Under the pieces are notes generated by a model. That model worked only from the letters and a program-made list of their open reading frames with translations, was not told the origin of the DNA and made no database searches. A stretch of DNA of 64,000 nt from assembly GCA_022419385.1 (NCBI GenBank), contig JAJUBI010000001.1:5394001-5458000 (forward strand), written 5' to 3'. The stretch comes from Paraconiothyrium sp. Pb-2020 (lineage: Eukaryota > Ascomycota > Dothideomycetes > Pleosporales > Didymosphaeriaceae). Within the stretch, counting starts at the first letter, position 1, and every line of letters begins with the position of its first letter. Shown in pieces: positions 12,475-23,660 of the stretch. Made by a program: the position numbers and the translations under genes.

Positions 12475-14046
12475 TTAGTGGCCTCCGCCGGCAGAGTTGG
12501 AGTTGTCTGCGCACGACCAAGCCCCGGAGCTGCCGTTCTTGTAGTCGTTGATGATGCCGACAATCGCAGTGTAGGAACCTGCAACCATGATGTAGGTACC
12601 GATGACGATGACAAAGCAGCTGACAAAGGCGCCTGCCATCCACCTGGCATCCCTAGTGCGGCCCTTGAAGTTATCGTACAACCACATCATTCCGAGGGGT
12701 TGCAGCGACATAAAGGTGGCGAGCAGAGCTCCGACCAGCGAGATTAGACTACCAAAGTTGGGCACCGCAGAGCAAATGATGTAGGCCACAATCGTAACAC
12801 CGAGCGTGCAAGATAGCCATGTCATCCAGTGAACCTTGGAGTTAGAAACAAGGTGCTTGGAACCCTTGAGCACGCGGAGGAAGATGTATTTGGCCGGGAA
12901 ATGACTGACGAGACAAGTCGAAACGATGAGACCAGGGAGCGCAAGACCATAACAGACGCGTTTGAGAAGAGGTCCAGCGGATCCGAGGGCTGGAGACGCG
13001 ACAAATGATCCACAATAGTAGTAGACAACGATTCCCACAAGCAGGTACACTGCAGTCATTACACCTTGGCATGTGAACATGGCCTTGTTGTAGTCTTTCG
13101 GTTCGCGCATTTCAGAGATGATGGCAAAAAAGCCGGGAGTTCCGGCGTAAGCAAAGATAAATGCGTTGATGGCGTTCATCGCTTCCACAAAAGTTGGGTT
13201 GCCGACGAGTTTGTAATCAGAATGGTATACGCCGGTCTGAGGTGCAGTTGCGGGTCGTTCTTGTAAGCCAACCGCGATGGTCAACGTTAACACTATGCAT
13301 GTCAGTCCCCGCGTCTAAACCAAGCGGATTGGAACATAACTTACAGGCAATGATAATAGAGAAGACTCCGATCCAGGCAAGCCATGAAATCTTGCCCAAT
13401 GTACGGATGCTGGAAGTGAGGAAACCGAGGATCGCAGCTACGACAACGAAGACAGCGGTGCAAGCACCGTGCAACGACAATGCGTTGAAAGCAGTAGAGA
13501 TTCCAGAGTACCCAGCAGCGGCAACGCAGATCCACCATAGCACGAATAGAACCATGAAAACTTCCTTGCCAATTTTGCCGAATAGCTTCTCGCCTACGTC
13601 GACGATGCTGTAAACGTCTGGGTGTCGCTCTTTAAATCGGCCAACGACGTAATTGCCCCAGGTAATGAAACCGCCTGCTGTCAACAAGCAAATGACTCCG
13701 GGGATGAGACCTAGAGCATCGAAAGCAGAGGGAATCGAGAGGACTCCGAGACCGATTTGGGTTTTGATCATGATAACAACTGATCCCATCCAACCAACCT
13801 GGCCAAGTCAGTTGCTGTAGTCACGGGTTTGGAAAGGGGGCGTACATTGCGATAGTTGGGGCCGCCTTCTGTGATCTCGCCGAAGACATCGTCGCTGATG
13901 CTCATGCGTCGCTTGGTCCCATGTCCAATGCTGAAAACACTTCCTTGACGGTGCGTCTGGGTAGGTTCAAGGGTATCGATCTCATCTTTCTTGGGTGGGT
14001 GTTGCGCCTGCTCGACGTCGGCGTCCCATTTCGGTTCGTAAGACAT
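12475..14046 (-). CDS. Amino-acid transporter, AAAP/AVT-type family
   Basis: Three exons on the minus strand: 14046-13846, 13798-13345, 13292-12475. The sum is 1473 nt, 490 aa; introns are 47 and 52 nt. Residues 1-66 are a polar cytosolic tail. The signature GWMGSVVIMIKTQIGLGVLSIP opens the first membrane helix, and 10-11 hydrophobic segments follow (for example ALGLIPGVICLLTAGGFITW, IGVFSIIIALLTLTIAVGL, AFIFAYAGTPGFFAIISEM). This fits Pfam Aa_trans (proton-coupled amino-acid permeases, plasma membrane or vacuole), at the usual 450-500 aa length. Substrate unknown. The gene is isolated in a gene-poor region; a TATATAA lies about 100 bp upstream of the ATG. Confidence 0.9.
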
Positions 14047-17000
14047 GACGATGGCTAGATGTCTGACCAATGACTTTCCATGAAAGAGGGAGCTAGAAGA
14101 TGAAGAAGATCGAGTGTCGCATGCTCCACCAGGAAACAAACTGGATATATAAGGATTGGGGTAGAGGACGGGTCTGGGGAAGAGGATACTTGTACGTAAT
14201 ATCTGGGGTCCTAGAGGGCAGCGTCTGGGCGATACGTAGACGACCCATCACCACGAGCGTAACGCTAACGAGCGATCTGAGAGAGCGCTAATGTATGCAC
14301 AGGTCAATGCTTTGCCCCAGCGGGGGTCCTAAGTCGGTCCCTTTCGGCTCCTTTTGCGCTTCATTCATGCTTGCACCAACCGCGAGGCATGCCGATATTA
14401 TCGGTAACGTTCCCGGCCTCTTTCTTTACTTGCTGTGCGCGCTCGCTCGCAATGCCCCGACCGCAACGACGTCATGCCTGAAAACCATCGGATAGCCCAC
14501 CGTGCGACGTGGGTGTACTCGTCTGCCGTATCTTCGAATTTTCATCGGATTGTACGTGCGCTCAGATGGCAGTCCTGCAGTGTTACAGTAGTGAATGTTC
14601 CAGCCAGCGCCATGTCGTCCCCGCGATAAGATGCCACACGCGACACCTCGATCATGGCAAGGCATTCCGAGCAGCAACGGCATGGTTGGGCCCTGGGGCA
14701 CGCGGTTCGAAGCGGCGTCGGTGATTGCCACCACGCAGGACAGTGACGCAACTGGCTGTGGATGCGGCTCCGGTGAGAATGATCCGGGTGCAAGGCGGGC
14801 CGGTCGACTTGCGGGGGCAGAGCCTGAGGCTCAACTTCCAAGAATGGGTGGTATGGCGCTAGTCGTTAGTCAGCCTTAATTCACTCGCACCCGTCTCGAA
14901 ACCCGACCCCCACCGCTTATCGGCGGATCCTCCAAATGCCTCATGCTCATTCCTTTTTTCTATCTTCAACAATTCTTCGTCTATTGTCCTCGTTGTTGCT
15001 ATCCTCAGCGCCACCCCGGCTCTCGATGCGCGCTCTTCTGTTTGCCACAGGAAGCTTTTGCTGCTTTCGGGAGCTCGGCAGTTGCAGGGCCGGTGCACAA
15101 CCCGGTAAGTGGTTCCTGTTGCGGAGCGACTAACGCAGGCTGAGAGGGCACAGACCCAATGAGATTAAACCTAGCCTATTTCAAGAGGTGTTCCAAGTGA
15201 AACAACCCTCGGAAGCTTGAGCGCTTGATGTCCGTCTCCGACGTGTTGCCTTCGAACGATCCAACGATGAGTTCGACCGTTGCGTCTGGATCCAGCCATG
15301 TGCTGCTAGGGAGCTCGCTTCGATGCCAACGGGGCGGTCCACTACCCCAGACCCAAGAGCCCAGTCCCGGGTGAGTTGCCGCATCGTGGCGGCCGGTCTT
15401 TCACCTAAATCCTGCGGGACGCCCGAGATCTGCACAAGTCACGTGTTATACGGACCACCTGCATCCCGGACCATGCACTATCGGTATCTGATGCTACCAT
15501 ACCTTGACTGTCACCCACCACACCGTAGGTAGCCGTGCGACACTGCCTGAAACAGTGGGACTTGCGCGATATAACTTCCCTTCAATAAGCCCTATACGAG
15601 GCTGGCTCAGGAGAGCGAGAGGATGAAGTCATACTCAGGCTACGGCCGCGCATACAAGATTCAGCCCCTGATAGCTACGCGGGAACGGACGCAATTCACC
15701 GCGACAGCTGGCAAGGTGACCAGCGGTGCTATGCCAAAGGTGGACTCGGGAAGCAAATGCGCATGTTGGGTGAGCCCCCGGGCTGGACTACGGCAACGCC
15801 GGGAGCAGGGTTTGAACGGTAGGTATCCAGGTTCGATGACTGATGCGTGCACCTTTTCCAGATCTCACGGCTTTCCACCGTGATAAAATACCACCGACTT
15901 GATATCGTACTCAAATATCCAGATGAAAAGAACATCCCTCTCTTCAAACCTTCTGAAGTCTTGAGCGTTGTCCGTACCGTATCCTTCTCTCCTCTCCCTC
16001 ACAAGCTTTCTTGATGAAGAGGAGGATGCTGCTAATCCTTTCAGCCTATCAGTTGTAGTACCTGTGCGACTGACTATGTCGGGCGAGTCTATCTAAAAAG
16101 AAGAAGTCGCTGCAATTTTCCCCAGACCACAATTGGGACATCTCTTCCTCAGCGTGATGGGCCCAAACTCTTTCGGCGAAGCGTTTTCATCGATCTTATT
16201 GTTCTGCTTGTCTGGAGCGAACCCAAATCCATTCTTTATATTGATCTCGATAGGTCGCAAAGCGTTTGCCCCCTTCGTCGCGAGCGAACTCCCTTCGACG
16301 CACAAGACTACGACTGCCGGTACCACCTCGTACAAACACCCGCCCAATATGTGTAACTGTCACAATAGCTGCATGCAACGTTGTGACGTGGAAATCTATC
16401 GATTGGAGCGCCATAACTCTTGACAAGCTGCTGCTGTTTGAAAACAGTTATACAACAATTGGGGCTACCAGGCCAGTGTGTGCGGTAGCGGTGAGTCAGA
16501 GATGAATGTAAATATCGAGTAGATGCAGTCTTTAGGGCTGCGAAAATCGCTGCAGTTCTCCAGCCCCAACATACCTGTAACACAGGCCAGCTTGGTGCAC
16601 CCTGTAACACCTTTCTGAGCATCGCCACAGCCACGCTACACTTGTGGATGATTGTTGCTTGAGTTCGATTGGGTTAGGCGAACGTGATCGTGACACGGAT
16701 GGGTAAGTCATACGTTGACTCCTCGATGACTTACTGTTGTGTGGATCAAGCACATGTTACCTCATGATCATGGGAAACACGCGTAGTAGGCTTATCGCAT
16801 TCTGCGTTCCAACGCTAGTTTGCCTTGCACTGTACACACCATGCGAGGAAGCAGGGTCAAACAGCGACAAAGCGTCCCACAGAGGGACGGTGGCCATCGC
16901 CAGCGTGTTACCAGCCTGTGGTTTGTTGGAGCTTTGGTGTCCCATCATTTGGACGTCGTCGCAGTGCGTGGTCGTCATCGTGATTGGTTTCGTGCTTTGA

Positions 17001-18001
17001 GTCTCATTGATGTCCCTTGCGGCGGTCCGTAGTAAAAGTTGTTGCCGAACTACACAGTTCGACATGACCTTTAGTTCAATTTAAAGTGATGTATGCGATG
17101 TTTTTGGGTTCACACTGTTTCCTTTTTGATTAGACTTCAGTTGTCGAAGAGAATAGCACTCGTTTCCAGAGGACAAACTGGGCCTTATAAACAACAGAAA
17201 CCGCGCCCTCCAGACGACATGTCACGTGCTTTGACGATCTCCAGGGCTCAGGCTCCCCGGTGATCGAGCATGGACGGATGGCTGAGATTGCCCAACCAAG
17301 AATCTGGATACAAGACATAGTGCCGTGGTAAAGTTGCAGTGACAACTTTGACAATGCAGGTGACGTCAAATGTTCCTTATCGCAGTTGTCGACGAAGTTG
17401 ATGAAACCTGATATTGCATGCGAGTTGAGAGGAGTGTGGCGCAACAAGATGTCAGCAACCCGTACCCAGTGCTCATCTCTCTATACGACGGCAAGCCTCC
17501 CGACAAAGTCGTGGTTCCTATCGCCCTGGGACGTCGAGACAAGCAATGGGTGTGGCTTTCTGGGCAGGAGATCACACATGACGCGGGAGCTATCAGACGC
17601 TAGGCCAGCAATGGAATAGCAACATGTGCGATCAAGCGTGGGGGTGATTCGCGGGGTAACAACACTTGCGACATCTTAGAACCATCTTGAACCCCTTGTC
17701 CTTGCACTTGCATTTGACATCGGCGGCGGCGACGGCTTTATTCTCTATGTAGTAAGCCGGGATACATACCATATCCATGAGAGAAATTCGCGTCTCTCAT
17801 GCGACAATTGCCGCACACAGGCCTGCCAGTCACGCCGAATGTTCCTTCTGCATGCATCATACCACGACCTTGAGAACACGCATCGTCTGCACCGCTCCGG
17901 TTCCGCTGGCCATAATCACTTCCCGTCCCATAGACACCGCCCGCTATCTCCTCCGCATACATCACACCCACCCCTCAACATCCATCTGCAAGCCTTTGTC
18001 C
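14047..18001. other. Gene-poor 4-kb stretch, no supported gene
   Basis: Between the transporter start and the small-gene cluster only scattered frames below 110 codons occur, on both strands and without recognisable motifs. A tRNA-like T-arm near 15830 was examined and rejected. The region may hold the long upstream region of the transporter or degraded DNA; no element boundary could be placed. Confidence 0.45.
14146..14152 (-). promoter_or_regulatory. TATA-like box of the amino-acid transporter
   Basis: TATATAA (TTATATA on the minus strand) lies about 100 bp upstream of the transporter ATG at 14046, a usual distance for a fungal TATA element allowing a short leader. Motif only; the transcription start is not visible. 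Confidence 0.4.
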
Positions 18002-18708
18002 CTACATCCTACTCACCGCCTCCTCCAAACTCCTCCAAAATCCCTCGGTCTCCTCTCCCTCCACAATCTCAATAAGGTCATCCAACTCTTCAACCACGTC
18101 CCAAAACCGCTCCCCCTCACCCCCCAAATCCATCACCATCTTCCAGATCTCCTCTTCATCGAACGTGCCGCGGGTTTCGCAAAAAGTGTGATAAGCGTCT
18201 TGGACTTCGTCGAGGGTTGAGAGCATGCTGGTGCCGAGCTGACGCATGGCGATGCGATCGTTGCGGGCGTGCGCGCGGTTGAAGGCGCAAACGAGGTGGT
18301 CGAGGTTGATCTGGGCCATGCGGTTGGAGGTGTAAGAGAGGAGGTTTGACAGTGCGGTCAGGTACCTGAGGTAAACGTACAAATTTAGTCCGTGGAACAG
18401 AGATCAAGATAGGTATCATTGATGTGCTGAGCAGACACAAGTGGAGAAAGAGAGATTTTCCCGGAGTTACCCATCAACTTTGTTCCCGAGGATGAAACTT
18501 ACTCTTTCGGGTTTACGCTCTTCGTGGGCGTTATGGCTGGGACGTCCCTGGGCCAGAACGAGGAGCGGCGGCTCTGGGTAAGCGAGGGCTGCCGCTGGGA
18601 CGTGGACGATTGTTGATCGGACATTGCAGAGCGTCGTCGGGTCATAGAAGGTCGGCTCTGAGTTTGTGATGGCCATCGCAGCAAGCCTGAAGAAAGCAAT
18701 TGCGACAT
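18002..18708 (-). CDS. Small acidic helical protein, tandem family member 1
   Basis: Two exons: 18708-18503 and 18365-18002, joined by a 137-nt intron with a GTAAGT donor and CAG acceptor; the sum is 570 nt, 189 aa. The N-terminal 68 residues are Ser/Arg/Gln-rich and probably disordered. The C-terminal 120 residues are helical and acidic, beginning YLTALSNLLSY and containing HTFCETRGTFDEEEIWKMVM and WDVVEELDDLIEIVEGEE. That domain aligns with the product at 20833-21329 without large gaps (shared F-C, G, E-V/I, MV-D, G, VE-E and F-R positions) and more weakly with 19919-20341. No known family is recognised and no signal peptide is present. Function unknown; the real first exon is less certain than the second. 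Confidence 0.6.
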
Positions 18709-19918
18709 GGCTATTGGAGGTGAGTCTGGAGAGGGTGAAGAGTCTGGAGCGATTAGCAGCGCATTTGTGTTGGCTGTTATCGACTGACGAGGTGAGTTGA
18801 CTCTGTGAAGGTGCTGAGGCTACTAGTGATTGACGTCTCTTACTTCTTCACTCAACCATAATCTAACCTACGCGGCAAGCCCCGCTTACTTCACAACGTG
18901 TGTGAGGCTCCTGGGTATTCTCGAATTCATTATAGGCTTGACTCAAATGTTTACGTTCGTTGGTTTGTTTCTGCCTTGACGTAATCAAAATGGCATTGCA
19001 TGGTCTCGAAGTAACTACGGGCTTCAATTAACCTTATCACATCGCCGGCTCTAAGCGAACACTCCCACCTACAAACGCGTTCGACAGCGGTCAACAATCG
19101 CTTGGCTTCAACGGGCATGGCGCCTGCGTCTGAATGCTGATCTAAAGTTTCGAACTCACATTTCCGATGGTTATAAAAAAAAGTCTTAAGACATATAAGG
19201 TAGCAGGGCTGCAAGTGATTAAAGAACCTGATTGACGAGTCTGAGCTTGCATTGTTCAGCTTTGTCCATGCAGCTCTGCCACGAAGAAAAAGTAGCCCGT
19301 TCGTCCCACTACATCCGACCCAAAAAATTTACCCTCATCACATACTCTGCATACAATCCGCCCCTACCCACCATCCTGACCGCATACATCCCCGCTCATC
19401 TTAGACCATTTCAAACCCCTTCACTTGAGCATACTCAACCCCACCTTCAGAACCTTATATAGCTAGCCAACTCCGCGATCCAATCTTTTGTTTTGTCGAG
19501 CCCCGCAAAGAGCGGGTCTAGGTCATCGCAAGTATCTGTCACCTTTTCCTATTTCTCTGAGAGGGAATGATTCGCTTTGTAGAGTTCGTGGCGCTCCTTG
19601 CATTCGTTTTAAAGTGGTTCCGATTGTTGTGGGGACAGTGAAAAGCTGGTGCGTAGCCATTGCTTAGCTAGTGTAGTTCAGTGATGGGGACATTGACTAT
19701 ATTTTGGATATACAAACTTCCTCTCTATCAAACCTGTGCCGAATGTGATAAGTACGTTGAAGAGTCACAGAAACCATTCTGGAAGTTCTCACGGTAACAA
19801 AGTCTACACAGCGTACTAGTCCCTTCCTTGAATGACAAGCCCTCAATAATCGCACTTGCAGAAACTTGTTTTGGCCTACACATCTAAGCAGCTGATGGAC
19901 CCTAGTCCAGACCCCTTC
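18709..19918. other. Intergenic within the small-gene cluster
   Basis: A minus-strand 87-codon frame at 18951-19214 (containing VEAKRLLTAVERVCRWEC and LIEARSYFETM) has a helical look and might be a decayed further copy of the neighbouring small family, but the similarity is too weak to call a gene. Nothing else was seen. Confidence 0.35.
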
Positions 19919-20341
19919 CTACCTTCTCCACCCACCCATCTCCTCTCTCCTCGCCCTCGCCTGAGCGTCCTGTATCTCCTTCGCCGCCCACGACCCGTGA
20001 CTCCCCAATTTCGCGTCCAACGCCATCAAGTCCTCCCAAATATCTGATCCCTCACTCCTTAATTCTCTTAGATGCCTACGCAATCGACGGTCGCCCGGCA
20101 ACTGGTCCAGGGGCTCATCAATCATCCATGCCATAGAAGGGCTGTTACCATCCTTATCCCCAAACCTAAAGAGCAAAAAGTACTTGATAAGCTCCCTGAC
20201 CCTTTCGCGGAGGGCCAGGCGAATATGGTGGCGGAAGGGTTGGGTGCTGTCGGGTGGATGGAGGAAGTTGCTAAGCGTCGTTACTGCGTTCTCGAGAGTT
20301 CTTTCGGATGGTCGGGGTGGAGGCGGAGCGCTTGGATCCAT
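19919..20341 (-). CDS. Small helical protein, divergent tandem family member 2
   Basis: Single frame of 140 aa, ATG at 20341. It has a proline-rich start (MDPSAPPPPRPSE), then AVTTLSNFLHPP, which resembles the TALSNLL start of member 1, a basic helix (LALRERVRELIKYFLLFRFG), and an acidic/basic end with SEGSDIWEDLMALDAKLG, comparable to GEGERFWDVVEELDDLIE of member 1. Same strand and similar spacing as its neighbours support a tandem origin. An upstream exon cannot be excluded. Function and localisation unknown; paralogy is inferred from a short, weak alignment. Confidence 0.5.
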   Translation of the reverse strand: MDPSAPPPPRPSERTLENAVTTLSNFLHPPDSTQPFRHHIRLALRERVRELIKYFLLFRFGDKDGNSPSMAWMIDEPLDQLPGDRRLRRHLRELRSEGSDIWEDLMALDAKLGSHGSWAAKEIQDAQARARREEMGGWRR

Positions 20342-20832
20342 CGTGCGTTAAATCAGCTCGAAAGAGTGGAAGTGGATGAGGTAAATCTTGATCGAGGAAA
20401 GCTTTTCGGCGTGATTTTTCAATCGGGGGATGTTTTTGTGTGCAGAAGTCGCGGAGCGAACTTTCCCTGACTTATAAATGTATACTACAGCATCATGGCG
20501 AAGGCGACGTCTTCTAAACATTGCACACTGTCGCACCAATCTTCAAGGTTTCAGTGACGTTATGAGTGCCATGAAGTGATGATATATCGCCTCTCTACTA
20601 GATGAACGTCTCCTCGTCTCCGAGTATCATGGTAGTCATTCATATTCCGCTTCATACGCCGGTTCACGTGCTATTTGATGCTAGAGTACCGCACCGCAAC
20701 TAGTTATTCCAATGTTTGCAACCTTCGATGCCTGATGGTCAACTCTTCCCCCAATCTCCCTTGTACACCCGTCTGTGTTGTCAAGTTCCCAATTTACTCC
20801 TCACTTCAGATCGCGGTCGTCCTTCGTTTGTA
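20342..20832. other. Intergenic within the small-gene cluster
   Basis: About 490 bases separate members 2 and 3. No frame with coding character was seen. Confidence 0.4.
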
Positions 20833-21329
20833 CTAACGCTCTTCACTGCTTCGCCGGCGTTCCTTCTCTGTTCGCTCGCCTCTATAAAACCTTTCCAGGC
20901 CCTCATCCTCTACCAAATACATCACATCATACCATTCACTTACCAAACCCTTCCACTCTGCCCCTTGCCAACCTATGTCCTGCACCATCTCGCACACCTC
21001 TCCAACTCCATACGCGCCGTACAGATAGCAGAACTCTCCATGATGCGCCCTGATCTCTGCTAATAGCAGGACGATATGTGCGTACATATTTCGAGCTCGA
21101 TTTGGCACATCTCTTCATCGAAAGAGAATAGGTATGTAGCTGGAAAAGGGCACGGTTGGTATGAGCGAGCGGCATTATAGGCGCGAAAGAGCGGGAGGAG
21201 GTGAGAGGACAGCGGATCGATGAGAGTCATAAGTGCTTTGAGGGCGAGGATGTACCCATGTGGAGATAGTGGGATAGGTTTGGAATATAGCAGAGGTTCG
21301 ATGGTGAGAGTTTGGAATGTCCAGTACAT
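20833..21329 (-). CDS. Small acidic helical protein, tandem family member 3, with one frame break
   Basis: An intronless minus-strand gene, ATG at 21329. The first frame (21329 to about 21075) gives a hydrophobic helical half with HGYILALKALMTLID and PLFRAYNAARSYQP. The second frame, from about 21073, gives AEIRAHHGEFCYLYGAYGVG, EVCEMVQDIGWQG and LVEDEGLERFYRGE. Both halves align colinearly with exon 2 of the gene at 18002-18708, so they belong to one product. The gene spans 497 nt, exactly one base short of 166 codons. The break lies near 21060-21080. Either a base is missing from this sequence or the copy is a young pseudogene. Function unknown. Confidence 0.5.
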
Positions 21330-21905
21330 ATTCGAGTTTTGATTCGTGAATTTCTAAGAGCGCGCCTGTTGCGTTGTTCTGAAGAAGCGTGTCTAGGGCA
21401 GAGTGCATAAAGCAGAAAGTATGGGCAATAGTGCACAACAGTCCAGAGGTGGTGGCTGTACGACCCAAAAGAGGATGAAGTGTAAACGGCGCCTAGACAG
21501 TTGTCAGCTTTTCACGGACATTGACCTAAGATTCACAATGTGTACTGTATGAGACAGCGGTTATGGTAATACAATGATTTATCTTAGCTGTTGCTTAAGC
21601 TAAAGCCAGCTGCCGATGAGTGACCCTCCTTTCTACTGATACAGGTTCCAAGCGTGAAACAAGAGCTCGCCTCTATTACCATCCACGTATTCGTCAGGCA
21701 GGGAGCAAAAGCAGGGGTTTGTCAGGTAGGGAGGAAAAGAAGGGTATACTTACACCATAACACCGTGATCCGCGCGCTGTGCACGAAGCGGACGGATTCT
21801 CCCCGCATGTGGTGAGCAATATCGGCGCCCTGCAGGGCATCTGTGTATATAGTTGCTTCCAAGAAATACGCCCGAGGCGATGCTTGCGGTGACGAGGCCG
21901 ATGCC
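21330..21905. other. Intergenic, no gene seen
   Basis: A minus-strand frame of 97 codons (21175-21468) overlaps the start of the small gene and has no recognisable domain. The remainder holds the 3' flank of the SF3a60 gene. Confidence 0.4.
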
Positions 21906-23405
21906 TCACACCAATCCCTGAGCTTCGAGATCCCGGTAAACCTTCTCGGGCATGACGTTACCCTCGGAGTCCTCCATCTGCACCACGTTGTCAACAGTCG
22001 CCTTCTCCTTCTTCTTATCTTGTTGGATCTTCTTCCATAATGTCTGGGCTTCGTCGATATTTGTGATTTCGCGGAAAAGAGTCGTGTTGGTGATGCCGAG
22101 ACACTTTAGACCGTGAATATGACGGGGCTCATTGAAGTGCTTGTCGAATGCTCGCCTGCCCATGTAGACGTAGTTTCCACATATCTCGCAAGGGAATTCA
22201 ACACCTAGTCCGTGAAGCTTGTAAAGCCAGAAGGGGATGGGCTTGCCATCCCAGGCGAGTGGCAGCTTAAGCGGGTTGTAAATCTTCTCCTCGCCGTCTT
22301 CATCGTCGTCCTCGTCGTTTCCATCGTTCGCGGTCTCTGGGGCCTCCGAGTACAGCTGTTCTAGCTCTTGTTGCCGTTCGCGTTCTGTCATGCCTTGCTT
22401 TCGCTCAACGTTGACCTTGGTATCGCCGCGCTCTGTCTGCATCGCAGCAGCAAGCTTACGTATCCGGAACTCCCGCTCGGCCACGGCGCGCTCTTTGAAG
22501 CGATTGATGTCTGTGTTGGCACCATTTGTAGTGGCACCGCTTGCGTTATTTTCCAGCTCTGCAGCGGCCTTCTTGTGCTTCTTGCCGGTCAAATGCGCCT
22601 CGTAGACTGACTCTTTTGCGAAACCTTTCCTGCAGGCTGAGCAGTAAATTCCTTCGTCCATGGCGTCTCCACCTGCTGCACCGGCCTGTGCCAAATTCTT
22701 CTCCCAGCCAGGCACTTCGTCGTTCGCCCACTGCTCCTCAAACTCCTTGTCGAAGTTGGCAAAGATTTTGTCCAGATTCTCAAGCGGCTTAGTCCTTCGC
22801 ATGAAGCTCTCCAGATAATCTTGCAGTGCCTTCAGATATTGGAAATATGACTCGGACATCTTCTGGTCGCGACGAATGGTAGCTTGAGGTGGAGTAAAGA
22901 CATCGAACACGTCGAGATACTGCAAGTAGGTCAGGCGGCGCGCTTGCTGATGAACAGGAAGGTTTAGGTACTGCTCATGCAGCGTGGTCAGGTCAAAGAA
23001 GCGACCAAAACCTTCCTCGCCCGTGAACATGGAGTCGATTGCAGCGATAGAGTGCGCGTGGTCCTCGGGTGATCGGCGCTTGTAAGCCTTTTCGAGATTC
23101 TCGACGGGAAGGTTCGTATATTTCTCGTGGTATGCCTTGATGTTTGCGATTTCGCGCATGAATGATTCCATAGGATCGCCGAGCGTCAGGTTTCGGATCT
23201 CATCATCCTTTTTGCCGTCGACATCTTGATATATGGAGATGAGACGCCCAGATCGCTCCTCGATCTGGCGGAGGAATTGGGCGACATCGTGGTCGCGCGC
23301 AAGGCGATCGCGGATTTGCGGCGAGTCCTCGAGCAGGCGGTCCGCGATGGCATCTTCTAGGCGCTCGAGCTCTTCGTGGATGTTACGCTGATCTTCGAGA
23401 AGCAT
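21906..23405 (-). CDS. sap61: Splicing factor 3A subunit 3 (SF3a60/Prp9/Sap61)
   Basis: Single exon, 499 aa, close to the roughly 500 aa of human SF3A3. The start was set at 23405 (MLLEDQRNIHEELERLEDAI), the conserved N-terminus; the frame stays open upstream, but those residues have no conserved character. It contains the N-terminal SF3a60 helices, the FFDLTTLHEQYLNLP segment typical of the family, a first C2H2 finger (CSACRKGFAKESVYEAHLTG) and the C-terminal finger (CEICGNYVYMGRRAF, then KHFNEPRHIHG). The protein is part of the U2 snRNP SF3a complex, which helps position U2 at the branch site in the nucleus. It diverges from FAL1 with a 255-bp gap. Essential housekeeping gene. Confidence 0.96.
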   Translation of the reverse strand: MLLEDQRNIHEELERLEDAIADRLLEDSPQIRDRLARDHDVAQFLRQIEERSGRLISIYQDVDGKKDDEIRNLTLGDPMESFMREIANIKAYHEKYTNLPVENLEKAYKRRSPEDHAHSIAAIDSMFTGEEGFGRFFDLTTLHEQYLNLPVHQQARRLTYLQYLDVFDVFTPPQATIRRDQKMSESYFQYLKALQDYLESFMRRTKPLENLDKIFANFDKEFEEQWANDEVPGWEKNLAQAGAAGGDAMDEGIYCSACRKGFAKESVYEAHLTGKKHKKAAAELENNASGATTNGANTDINRFKERAVAEREFRIRKLAAAMQTERGDTKVNVERKQGMTERERQQELEQLYSEAPETANDGNDEDDDEDGEEKIYNPLKLPLAWDGKPIPFWLYKLHGLGVEFPCEICGNYVYMGRRAFDKHFNEPRHIHGLKCLGITNTTLFREITNIDEAQTLWKKIQQDKKKEKATVDNVVQMEDSEGNVMPEKVYRDLEAQGLV

Positions 23406-23660
23406 GTTTGCGGTCGCCTGGTGGTCGTGAGCGCGCAGGCGGGAAGTTAGTGTAGTGGAGCAGACCTGTGGCGTCCGATTAAGAGGTGTTGCTCGCTCAG
23501 GCGCGCCTGCCCAAAGCTTCCAGAAAGTTGGATGTCTCGGATAAACCTTACGCCGAGCTCCGTGACGCGCCTGCCCAAGCTCCAAACTTTCTCCACCACG
23601 GCGTTGCTGCAACGTTCACCCCCACACAACCGTATCGCACACCCCATAACTATATACACC
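23406..23660. promoter_or_regulatory. Shared divergent promoter of sap61 and fal1
   Basis: Only 255 bp separate the two start codons, so both genes must be driven from this block. It lacks a clear TATA box, as is common for housekeeping genes, and contains direct copies of gcgcctgccca at about 23500 and 23569. Co-regulation is inferred from arrangement only. Confidence 0.5.

Noticed and set aside
15760..15870. Possible tRNA T-arm (GGTTCGATGAC) on the plus strand
   Set aside because: The stem does not pair to a standard T-arm and no D-arm or acceptor stem of correct spacing was found.
23406..23612. Upstream extension of the SF3a60 frame
   Set aside because: The family's conserved N-terminus starts at 23405; the preceding residues are promoter sequence shared with FAL1.
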